Both the position numbers and the translations under genes were made by a program. Shown in pieces: positions 8,619-15,920 of a stretch of 64,000 bases of DNA (within the stretch, counting starts at the first letter, position 1; each line of letters starts with the position of its first letter). The notes under the pieces were generated by a model. The model was not told where the DNA came from. It saw only the letters and a list, made by a program, of their open reading frames with translations, and made no database searches. Location: NCBI GenBank assembly GCA_027492545.1, contig JAPUEL010000008.1:54708-118707 (forward strand), read 5' to 3'. The stretch is from Propionibacteriaceae bacterium. Lineage in GTDB: Bacteria; Actinomycetota; Actinomycetes; Propionibacteriales; Propionibacteriaceae.

Positions 8619-8814
8619 CCGGGGGACCCGCCGGAAAGTCCCCCAACCCATGTCCGAGCTCGTCGATAGACTCCGACGAGTCAGCTCAGTCGAGCCAGGG
8701 CACCCGCCGAGCGGTGTCCACCGACCCGCGCGACGCAGGCGTCACGTGTCGGCTCATGACCTGGCCGGCACCCGGACCCGCCGGGCGCAACGACGAATAC
8801 GGGGGACCCTGACC

Positions 8815-9429
8815 ATGGCAGCGCTCGCGAAGAAGCTGGTGATTCCGATCGTGGTGGTGCTGGTCGCCCTTGTGCTGACCGCCATGGCTTTCACGGCAGG
8901 GCAGCTCGCGCCCAAGCTGTTCGCGCTGGGCAGCGAGTCCGAATCGACGGACACGCGAGTCATCCAGTCCATCACCCGCGAGGAGCAGGTGGTCCTCCTC
9001 AGCCTGGGCATTCAGGGGATCTCCGAGAAGACCGAGCGGATCACCTTCCTGGGCGTGGACGTCCCGGGGAGTGAGCGGGCGTCGTTCGTCCAATACTCCT
9101 TCAACGCCAAGCTGGGCATCGACGGGCGCGACGTGCGGATCGTCCCCACCGGGGAGAAGAAGTACCGGATCTCCATCCCCGAGTACATCTTCATCGGCCA
9201 CAGCAACGAGGACTTCAAGCTGGTGGCGGAGAACAACGGCGCGCTCAGCTTCATCACGCCGGAGAACGACCCGGTGGAGATGATCAACAGCATCCTCAGC
9301 GAGGACACGCAAGCGGAGTACATCGCCAACAACGAGGAAATCCTGCGCGAGCAGGCGGTCATGTTCTACTCCGGCATCATCACCGGCATCGACCCGGAGA
9401 TCAGCATCACCTACGATTTCCGCCAGTGA
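8815..9429 (+). CDS. Membrane-anchored protein of unknown function (DUF4230-like)
   Basis: The ATG at 8815 with GGGGGA upstream gives 204 aa. A single N-terminal hydrophobic segment (residues about 7-30) serves as a signal anchor. It is followed by a soluble domain rich in beta-strand patterns and charged residues, with EEQVVLLSLGIQGI, YRISIPEYIFIGH and an aromatic FYSGIITGIDPEISI near the end. The layout resembles the DUF4230-like extracytoplasmic proteins of actinobacteria, but I do not recognise it with certainty. No partner gene is adjacent, and the fic gene downstream has its own operator. Confidence 0.6.
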   Translation: MAALAKKLVIPIVVVLVALVLTAMAFTAGQLAPKLFALGSESESTDTRVIQSITREEQVVLLSLGIQGISEKTERITFLGVDVPGSERASFVQYSFNAKLGIDGRDVRIVPTGEKKYRISIPEYIFIGHSNEDFKLVAENNGALSFITPENDPVEMINSILSEDTQAEYIANNEEILREQAVMFYSGIITGIDPEISITYDFRQ

Positions 9430-9507
9430 TCGCGGCCCCCTCAGAGGGTATGCGGAGTGGGCGGGACGGTCCCGAAGAGATCTTTCCTTGCATGGACCGC
9501 GTGTGCA

Positions 9508-9540
9508 TTAAAGGTTAGTCAGCTATCCTTTAATGGATAG
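9508..9540. promoter_or_regulatory. Nested palindromic operator upstream of fic
   Basis: Two overlapping inverted repeats lie 24-56 bp before the fic start: ATTAAAGG (9508-9515) with CCTTTAAT (9527-9534), and CTATCC (9523-9528) with GGATAG (9535-9540). The segment is AT-rich compared with its surroundings, as expected for a promoter/operator. Because the Fic protein carries a C-terminal helix-turn-helix, autoregulation is plausible. Confidence 0.55.
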
Positions 9541-9563
9541 CCACTCTATGAAAGGAAACAGCG

Positions 9564-10856
9564 ATGGCCGGGTGGGAGGAGGCGCGCTGGGAGTCCAGCG
9601 TCGACTCCGGGGTCCCCAAGTCCGCACAGCGGTCCGGCGCCTACCGACGGTACGTGCCGGACCTGCTCGATGGAGTGGGCCTGGCCATCTCCGGCGAGCT
9701 TTCCCGAACCGTCGCCGTCGTCGAACGGAGCATCCGCGGACTCAACGGACCCGGCGTCGAGGGGCTCGCCGGGATCGCGAGATTCCTCCTGCGGTCAGAG
9801 GCGATCGCCAGCTCGCGGATTGAGGGCATCGCCCCCTCCGCGCAGCAGGTGGCCCTCGCGGAACTGGGTCAATCGGAGAAGGTCCGGGGCATCAGTGAGC
9901 AGGCCACACTGGTCGCCAACAACATGACCGTGGTCCGCGCGGCCACCACCGCCCTCGCGGACGCGGACACCCTCACCGTTGACGACATCGTCGAACTCCA
10001 GCGCTCACTCCTACCCGATGAACCGCGTCACCACGGCCTACGCACTGTCCAGAACTGGATTGGCACATCGAGTTGGACCCCGATCGGAGCGCTCTTCATT
10101 CCCCCGGCGCCCGAGCGCGTGCCGACCTTGATGGCGGACCTCGTGGACTACCTCAACGGCGCCGCGCACTCCCCCCTCATCCAGGCCGGGGTGATCCACG
10201 CCCAGTTCGAGACGATCCATCCCTTCACCGACGGGAACGGCCGTGTCGGTCGGGCGCTGATCCACACCGTCCTCGCGCGCCGCGGGCTCACGAGCCGGGC
10301 GCTGTTGCCCATCAGCCTCGTCCTTGCCACGCTCAGCGACCAATACATCGACGGCCTGACGAGCTTCCGCCACGACGCCCCCGCGGGCAGCGCGGAAGCC
10401 AGTGCCGCAGCCAACGAATGGCTGCGGACGTTCGTCGGCGCCGCCTCCGTCGCAGTGGAACAGTCCAAGGTGCTGGTGGGCAGGATCGACGAGCTGCGTC
10501 AGTCGTGGACCGATCGGCTGACTGCCCATCGCATCGCCATTGGCCTGCGCTCAGCTCCGCGCGCGGACTCCGCCGTCGCCCGTTTGCTGGCCTCGCTGCC
10601 GGAGGCACCGGTCATCACCGCGACGACGCTTGCCCGCACCCTCGGCGTCTCCTACCCGGCGGCCAACTCGGCTCTGGACGAGCTGACGCAGGCAGGAATC
10701 CTCACCGCGAGGTCGATCGAACGCGGCGCCCAGGCATACATCGCCCGGGAGATCCTGGATCTGGTCACGATCTCCGAGCGTGGGCTGGCCAGCACCCAGT
10801 TCGACACCCGCATCTCACCGCCGAGCAGACGCGTCCCCGCATTGCCACACGGGTGA
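9564..10856 (+). CDS. fic: Fic-family adenylyltransferase (class II) with winged-helix C-terminus
   Basis: 430 aa; the start at 9564 is supported by AAAGGAAA upstream. The N-terminal inhibitory helix carries the (S/T)xxxE(G/N) motif (SSRIEG, residues 83-88), which defines class II Fic proteins. The catalytic loop HPFTDGNGRVGR lies near residue 217. A C-terminal winged helix (TATTLARTLGVSYPAANSALDEL) is typical of this subfamily. Fic enzymes transfer AMP to hydroxyl side chains of target proteins, and the Glu of the inhibitory motif holds the enzyme off. It is monocistronic and preceded by a nested palindrome. No separate antitoxin is seen, in line with the internal inhibitor. The target is unknown. 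Confidence 0.92.
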   Translation: MAGWEEARWESSVDSGVPKSAQRSGAYRRYVPDLLDGVGLAISGELSRTVAVVERSIRGLNGPGVEGLAGIARFLLRSEAIASSRIEGIAPSAQQVALAELGQSEKVRGISEQATLVANNMTVVRAATTALADADTLTVDDIVELQRSLLPDEPRHHGLRTVQNWIGTSSWTPIGALFIPPAPERVPTLMADLVDYLNGAAHSPLIQAGVIHAQFETIHPFTDGNGRVGRALIHTVLARRGLTSRALLPISLVLATLSDQYIDGLTSFRHDAPAGSAEASAAANEWLRTFVGAASVAVEQSKVLVGRIDELRQSWTDRLTAHRIAIGLRSAPRADSAVARLLASLPEAPVITATTLARTLGVSYPAANSALDELTQAGILTARSIERGAQAYIAREILDLVTISERGLASTQFDTRISPPSRRVPALPHG

Positions 10857-10858
10857 CG

Positions 10859-11767
10859 TCAGCCGATGGCCGGGAGGACGTCGCGCAACCGGGCGAAGGT
10901 GAGCCCGCCGTCGAGCAGGCGCGGCAGCGCCTCGGCCATGCCGTCGGCCGTTCCCGAGCCCGGCCGGTTGAAGTGCCCGATGCAGATCGAACCCGCCCCG
11001 GCGGCAGCCATCGACTGCCTCACCTGCGCGGGGGTGAAGGTGGCACCGGCGTCGGCGTTGACGTCGAAGTTCACCACCCGCTGACCCAGCTCGGCGGCGA
11101 TCTCCACCGCCACGTCGTCGACGTGGGCCGTCCCCGACCGGAACCACAGCGGCGGCACACCCGTCAGCTCCGTCAGCCGGGCGTGTCCGCCCATCACCTC
11201 GTCGAACACCTCCCCCACTGACGCCGTGCCGGGGATCCCGTACGCCTCCGCCCCGCTGACGGAGAGCGGCTTGTGCGCGGTGCCGTGGTTGGCCAACTCG
11301 AACAGGGGATCGTCCGCGAGCTCGCGCGCAATGCCCGGGTTCGCGTCGATCCACCGCAGGTTGAGGAAGAGCGTGGCCGGCACCTTCAGCAGTCGGAGCA
11401 CCGCGATGAGTGCCGCGTCATAGCCCGAGCCGTTGCGCCCGCCGCACGCGTCGAGGGTGACGACGGCGGGTTGCGCCTCGCTCCGCAGCACCACGCCGTC
11501 GACCTCCAGGCCCCACTGAGTAGGCGTGCGGTCGTCGAAGCGGGCGACGATGTCGTCGCGGGTGGGCAGCGGCGCTGGCCCCGACGACGAGGGGCTGGGC
11601 GACGCGGGCTCGGAGCTGGGCGAGGCCGCCGCGCTCGGCGACGACGGGGCAGCGGACGGCGGGACCGACTCCGCCGGGCTGGGCGACTCCACGATCGACG
11701 GCGCCGCGGCACAGCCGGCCAGTCCGGCCAGGCCCAGCCCCAGTACCCCTCGTCGCGCAATCCGCAT
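10859..11767 (-). CDS. Polysaccharide deacetylase-like lipoprotein
   Basis: The start at 11767 gives 302 aa. The N-terminus MRIARRGVLGLGLAGLAGC combines a twin-arginine-like signal with a lipobox Cys, followed by a long Ser/Pro/Ala linker (about residues 20-70). The catalytic domain shows VVTLDACGG (NodB motif 1, with the aspartate), FELANHGTAHKPL (metal histidines) and PLWFRSGTAHVDD, and ends in ICIGHFNRPGSGTADGM with the leaving-group histidine. The likely role is removing acetyl groups from a cell-envelope polysaccharide or peptidoglycan outside the membrane. It converges with fic (3-bp gap) and shares a divergent region with the SRPBCC genes that holds an 83-bp palindrome. Confidence 0.85.
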   Translation of the reverse strand: MRIARRGVLGLGLAGLAGCAAAPSIVESPSPAESVPPSAAPSSPSAAASPSSEPASPSPSSSGPAPLPTRDDIVARFDDRTPTQWGLEVDGVVLRSEAQPAVVTLDACGGRNGSGYDAALIAVLRLLKVPATLFLNLRWIDANPGIARELADDPLFELANHGTAHKPLSVSGAEAYGIPGTASVGEVFDEVMGGHARLTELTGVPPLWFRSGTAHVDDVAVEIAAELGQRVVNFDVNADAGATFTPAQVRQSMAAAGAGSICIGHFNRPGSGTADGMAEALPRLLDGGLTFARLRDVLPAIG

Positions 11768-11840
11768 GCCGGATTCTCCCACGCCGCCATGCCCAAGCCC
11801 TAGACGTCGGCGGGCGTTCACTGGCTGGCCAGAGCGTCGC

Positions 11841-11923
11841 GTTGAGCAAATGGCATGGGTCGCGGCGACCCTCCCGCGGGAGCTGAGCGTGCCCCACCTC
11901 TCGACCCTTGCCATTTGCTCAAC
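11841..11923. repeat. 83-bp palindromic repeat, family A copy 1
   Basis: The 22-bp arms begin GTTGAGCAAATGGCA and end TGCCATTTGCTCAAC with one mismatch; the interior contains GCTGAGCGTGCCCCAC. The element is the same length as, and nearly identical to, the one at 15636-15718, and both are followed by CTCCTTCC or CTCCCTTCC and CCCGTCC sequence. It sits between the divergent deacetylase and SRPBCC genes. Confidence 0.9.
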
Positions 11924-12208
11924 TCCTTCCCCCGTCCGCGGTCGTGGGCGACGAGAGGCGGGCCCTGACGCTAGGGGCAGATCTGGGCGCGTAGTCGCCA
12001 TCACTCCCCCTAGCTGAGGGCAGGGGCGCCCACCCCTTCTCAGGACTCACGTCCACCTCTCTGACCTGCGATTTCGCCCACCCGGAGCCTCCGCAGATGG
12101 AGCGTATTGGCCGCTCATTTCGAGGGTTCGCAGGGACCCTGCGCGCGCACGTCCGGCGGCGTAGCGTTGACAGTGAGATCCCACTCGTGAGCGCGAGAGG
12201 GGGTGAGA

Positions 12209-12700
12209 ATGATGACTAACGTGATGACGAGAGTCGAAGACTCGATCCACATCGACGCTCCACCCAGCGCCGTGTTCGCCTACTGCCTCGATCCGCGGCA
12301 ACTGTTCGCGGGAGACCCGAAGCATGTGGTGGAAGCTGACGTGAGGCCTGGCGGCGTGGGGACGACGGCGCACCTGTCGATGAAGCAGGGCGTGCTCGAG
12401 GAGGACGACCGGCTCGACTACGTCGAGGTGATCCCGGACCGTCGCATCGAGATCGCGATGCACCCGACGATGTCGCTGAGCGCGAGGAAGGGCATCCACC
12501 ACGACACCGCCGTGTACACCCTGACCCACGAGTTCGAGCCGGAGGCCGAAGGCACCCGGATGACGCTGCGGGTACAGGTGCACGACAGGCCGCTGTACGA
12601 GCGCCTGATCGACCGCTTCGAGGGCAAGGGCCCCGAGCGGCTGGTGCACAACCGCCTGCAACGGGTAGCCGACGCGGTCGAAAGCGCAGCCGGCGCCTGA
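12209..12700 (+). CDS. SRPBCC (START-like) domain protein 1
   Basis: ATG at 12209 (or 12212) follows GAGAGGGGG; about 163 aa. It starts with the typical SRPBCC strand IHIDAPPSAVFAYCLDPRQLFAG and ends with the long C-terminal helix after ERLVHNRLQRVADAVE. These proteins bind hydrophobic ligands or act as polyketide-cyclase-like folds. There are no obvious catalytic residues. A paralogue follows in tandem after a 7-bp hairpin. The ligand is unknown. Confidence 0.8.
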   Translation: MMTNVMTRVEDSIHIDAPPSAVFAYCLDPRQLFAGDPKHVVEADVRPGGVGTTAHLSMKQGVLEEDDRLDYVEVIPDRRIEIAMHPTMSLSARKGIHHDTAVYTLTHEFEPEAEGTRMTLRVQVHDRPLYERLIDRFEGKGPERLVHNRLQRVADAVESAAGA

Positions 12701-12731
12701 CCGGCTGCGGGCCCGGGCTGGTCGTGTAATG

Positions 12732-12748
12732 GGAGGGCAACGCCCTCC
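12732..12748. terminator. Small hairpin between tandem SRPBCC genes
   Basis: A perfect 7-bp stem, GGAGGGC-AAC-GCCCTCC, lies in the 68-bp gap between the two SRPBCC genes. There is no T-run, so it could be a weak terminator or an mRNA processing/stability element that separates expression of the two paralogues. Confidence 0.4.
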
Positions 12749-12768
12749 ACGACAGAAGGAGGGAGCTG

Positions 12769-13269
12769 ATGACAGATTTCACCCGCAGTTTCGAGATCCT
12801 GATCGACGCCCCGGTGCACCAGGTGTTCGAGTACTGCCGCGACCCACACCACCTGTTCGCAGGCTGGCCCCAGCTCGAGGTCACGGACGTCGAGATGACG
12901 CCTGACGGTGTGGGCACGACGGCGCACATCGCGGGCAGGTTCTTCATAGGCTTGTTGGTGGAGCAGATCGAGCGCGAGTTCACCCAATTCGTCCCTGACG
13001 ACCGGATCGTCAGCAAGGCGCATGGGAAGGTGCGCTTCGCGGGACGGACCAAGGAGGTGGCCGAGGGCCCGATCTTCACCTGGCTGTTCGACGCCCAGGG
13101 CACGGGCACCAAGTTGACCTTCGTCATCCTGGAGGAGCACCTCGGCTGGTGGGAGAACCTTCTTGAGTCCGTCAGCGCGGCGGCCATGGCGAAGTCCATG
13201 CACGGCATGCTGGCGGCCATCAAGGCCGGAGTGGAGGGAGGAGCCTCGTCGGCCGCGCCGCCGAAGTGA
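12769..13269 (+). CDS. SRPBCC (START-like) domain protein 2
   Basis: 166 aa; an excellent Shine-Dalgarno (AAGGAGGGAG) precedes ATG 12769. It is paralogous to the upstream gene: FEILIDAPVHQVFEYCRDPHHLFAGWP matches the other protein's N-terminus almost position for position, and both share the GVGTTAH strand. It ends in a helix rich in Ala and Met. It is probably a lipid- or polyketide-binding protein. The pair may form a heterodimer or bind related ligands, which is an inference from tandem placement only. Confidence 0.8.
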   Translation: MTDFTRSFEILIDAPVHQVFEYCRDPHHLFAGWPQLEVTDVEMTPDGVGTTAHIAGRFFIGLLVEQIEREFTQFVPDDRIVSKAHGKVRFAGRTKEVAEGPIFTWLFDAQGTGTKLTFVILEEHLGWWENLLESVSAAAMAKSMHGMLAAIKAGVEGGASSAAPPK

Positions 13270-13313
13270 GCCGCCGGACCGGTCACCCGGCCACGCCGTG
13301 GACCAGCTGAAGC

Positions 13314-13838
13314 TCACCAGGTTGGGCGCAGGGGGAACCCGTTCGACCCGTCCTCCGTTGTCCGGACCGCCAGCACCTGGTGCAGCTGGACGTTGTTCCG
13401 TTCGAAGTTGAGCCGCGACCCCGCCATGTACAGCCCCCACGCGCGCGCCGTCGGTTCGCCGGCCGCGGCCACGCAGCGATCCCAGTTGTCGACCAGGTTG
13501 CGGCTCCAGGCGGTGAGGGTCCGGGCGTAGTGGTGGCGGAAGTTCTCCTCGTGCATCACCTCCAGGCCCGCGTCCTGCGCGTCCTTGATGATGGTGCCGG
13601 AGCCGCTCATCTCCCCGTCGGGGAAGACGTAGCGGTCCAGGAACGGGCCCATGTCGGCGTGCCGGTTGTGCCCGACTGTGATGCAGTGGTTGAGCAGCCG
13701 ACCCTCGGGGCGGAGCCGGTCGCGGAGGAACGCGAAGTAGGCCGGATAGTTGCGGACCCCGATGTGTTCCGTCAGCCCGATCGAGCTCACCGCGTCGAAG
13801 CCATCCTCGACGACGTCGCGGTAGTCCGAGTGGCGGAC
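13314..13838 (-). pseudogene. Cyclopropane-fatty-acyl-phospholipid synthase, C-terminal remnant
   Basis: Only the last ~175 residues of a CFA synthase / mycolic-acid-type methyltransferase remain. The frame begins abruptly at about 13838 (VRHSDYRDVVEDGFDAVSSIG) and runs through GLTEHIGVRNYPAYF, FPDGEMSGSG and MHEENFRHHYARTLTAW, all typical of the C-terminal half. The SAM-binding N-terminal half (about 250 residues) is missing. The first internal ATG (13790) would give 158 aa without a cofactor site. It lies directly downstream of an FAD-oxidase fragment in the order known from mycobacteria (Rv3719-Rv3720 type pair), so one deletion removed the junction. Confidence 0.8.
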
Positions 13839-14857
13839 CAGGCGAGGAACTCGGCGAGCCGATCCACGGGCACCTCGACGTCCTGGATCACCCGCTCCAT
13901 CCGAGGGCGGCGGGCCAGGGCGTCGAGCCGGTCGGTGAGGCGGAGGCGCTGGTCAAGCCCGACCAGCCGGTGGAAGACGTCCGAGCGGCGCCACCGGCGC
14001 GGCCACAGCCGGCGGATCACCGGACGCTGCAGGCCGAAGGCGCCCGAGCACCAGAACCAGTCGGTGTCCCAGCGCCACAGGTAGTCGTCCATGCTCAGCT
14101 GGTCGGTCGTCCGGGTGCGGACGGACAGGTAGTAGGCGTCCTGCCCCGTGTAGTCGGTGAGCGGCCCCGCCGGTCGGTCGGTCCAGGTGGCGAGCGTCAG
14201 GTAGTACTCCCCCGCCTCGAACGCCACCCCGTCCATGGCGTCCACCCGGGTGCCGTCGTGGGCGCCAACGGCGACGATGTCCTCGACGGTGCCCGCCAGC
14301 TCCCCCGCGTCGCTGAAGCGGACGTGGCGGAGCGCCACGTAGCCGGGCACCTTCTCCAGTTCGATCAGCAGACGGGTGGCGTAGCCGAGCGAGCCGTAGG
14401 AGTTCGGGAACGCGTCGAAGAGCTGCTCACCCGGACGGGTGGTGACCACCTCGCCCGAGCCGGTGAAGATGTCCATCTCGAGCACTGACTCGTGCGGCAG
14501 CCCGTTGCGGAAGCTGGTGGACTCGATCCCCAGGCCGCTGACGGCGCCCCCGAGGGTGATCGTGCGCAGCTGCGGGACGACGGGCGGAATCAGCCCATGC
14601 GCCAGGGTGGCGTCGACCAGATCCTCGTAGGAGCACATGCCCTGGACCTCTGCCGTGCGCGACACCGGGTCGACACCCAGCACCCCCGTCAGTCCGGAGA
14701 CGTCGAGCCCCCGCGACGTGGTGGCGGCCCGGGGCCGGAAGAGGTTCGAGGTGCTCTTGGCAAGGCGCACCGGCGACCCGGCCGGGACCGCCTCGTACGA
14801 CGATCGGAGCCGCCGCATGGCCTGCTCGTGCTCGGCTCGGGCGCGTGACGCTGTCAC
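13787..14857 (-). pseudogene. FAD-binding oxidase (Rv3719-like), C-terminally truncated
   Basis: GTG start at 14857, 356 aa. It shows the PCMH-type FAD domain: RGLDVSGLTGVLGVD, then GMCSYEDLVDATLAHGLIPPVVPQLRTITLGGAVSGLGIES, then NGLPHESVLEMDIFTG. The oxidase domain continues to VPVDRLAEFLAW at about 13838. After that the frame reads into the out-of-frame cyclopropane-synthase gene and stops at 13787, adding a foreign tail (SATRTTATSS...). Roughly the last 100 or more residues are missing compared with full-length homologues. The family includes flavin oxidases of lipid metabolism paired with methyltransferases. Both partners here look inactivated by the same deletion. Confidence 0.78.
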
Positions 14858-14896
14858 GTGCCCAACCTAACCCCGATCCATCGACCCTCCGCGGGA

Positions 14897-15553
14897 TCAG
14901 GAGAAGTCGGCGGCGAGCACCCTGGCTTCGTCGCGCTCGATCGCGGCCACCACCCGCTCGGCGACGGCGGAGGCCTCCAGCCCGCGCGGCATCGGCGGCG
15001 CCTGTCCCGCCAGCGGGCGGGTGGCGAGCCCGGTCTCCGTGTGGGGAGGCTGCGCGTCGCACACCAGCACCCCGGAGCGTCGCAGCTCTCTACCCAGTGC
15101 CGCGAGCCCGGCGGCCACGGCGGCCTTCGAGGCCGAGTAGGCGGCCATGCCCGCTACGGGCTGCGAGGCCACCACCCCGCTGAGGTGCACCAGGAATCCG
15201 CGGGTCTCGATCAGAGCAGGGATCATGCGTCGCGCCAGCCACAGGGGCCCGATCGCGTTGGTGAGGAACAGTTCCTCGATCACCTCGTCGTCGGTGTCGG
15301 CCAGCGGGCCGAACGTGACGACGCCGGCGGCGATCACCACCCCGTCGAGGCGGCCGTGTCGCTCGCGCACGTGTGCCACCAGGGCGTCTCCGGCGGTGGC
15401 GTCGTGCAGGTCCAGCCGCACGTCGACGTCGCCGTGGCGACCAGCCCGGACGACGGTGGCGCCGCGCGCGGTGAGCACCCGGGCGATCTCCGCGCCGAGG
15501 ACCCCCGTGGAGCCGACGACAGCGACGACCCGGCCGTCCAGGGATCGGGCCAT
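14897..15553 (-). CDS. Short-chain dehydrogenase/reductase
   Basis: ATG 15553 follows AAGGAG; 218 aa. The Rossmann motif is present in divergent form (VVAVVGSTGVLGAEIA), with the NAG-like turn as IAAGVVTFGP, and the catalytic S...YxxxK appears as HLSGV and YSASK. It is shorter than the usual 250 aa; the segment after the active site is compact. The substrate is unknown. It is divergent from the defence-like operon, with two intergenic palindromes (families A and C) in between. Confidence 0.85.
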   Translation of the reverse strand: MARSLDGRVVAVVGSTGVLGAEIARVLTARGATVVRAGRHGDVDVRLDLHDATAGDALVAHVRERHGRLDGVVIAAGVVTFGPLADTDDEVIEELFLTNAIGPLWLARRMIPALIETRGFLVHLSGVVASQPVAGMAAYSASKAAVAAGLAALGRELRRSGVLVCDAQPPHTETGLATRPLAGQAPPMPRGLEASAVAERVVAAIERDEARVLAADFS

Positions 15554-15635
15554 GGCACTCCTTGGGGTCGCGATGAGGTATGCCCGATTGAACCACGACC
15601 CCGCCCGCCGCGGACCCTGCGCCGCAGGGTGTGCG

Positions 15636-15718
15636 TTGAGCAAATGGCAAGGGTCGCGGAGACCTCCCCGCGGAAGCTGAGCGTGCCCCACTTCGCGACC
15701 CTTGCCATTTGCTCAACT
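15636..15718. repeat. 83-bp palindromic repeat, family A copy 2
   Basis: A near-perfect large inverted repeat with 23-bp perfect arms (GTTGAGCAAATGGCAAGGG... / ...CCCTTGCCATTTGCTCAAC) and an interior with CCCCGCGGAAGCTGAGCG. It is the same length and sequence type as 11841-11923, and both are in regions between divergent genes. This suggests a small mobile or REP-like element. Confidence 0.9.
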
Positions 15719-15781
15719 CCCTTCCCCGTCCCCGGGAGCAGGGAGCAGAGGGCGACGGGGTAGGGCCGAGGGCCGCATGGG

Positions 15782-15821
15782 GTGTCGGATCCTGGACGGT
15801 CTGTCGTCCGGAATCCGACAC
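15782..15821. repeat. Palindromic repeat, family C copy 1
   Basis: Arms GTGTCGGAT / ATCCGACAC enclose a TGGACGGTCTGTCGTCCG core. The same outer GTGTCGG arms and TGGACGGTC core recur at 34689-34736. It lies about 100 bp before the start of the ATPase gene. Confidence 0.8.
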
Positions 15822-15920
15822 TCACCGAACCCCCACCCCGCGACGCATGAACCCTCGCCGTTCGACCCCTTCCCAGCCGGGCCCAACCCGGCAATAATCG
15901 CGGCAACAAGGGGGTACGCC

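Noticed and set aside
12168..12173. TTGACA as a -35 box for the SRPBCC gene
   Set aside because: No acceptable -10 element at 16-18 bp; a single hexamer in GC-rich DNA is not evidence.
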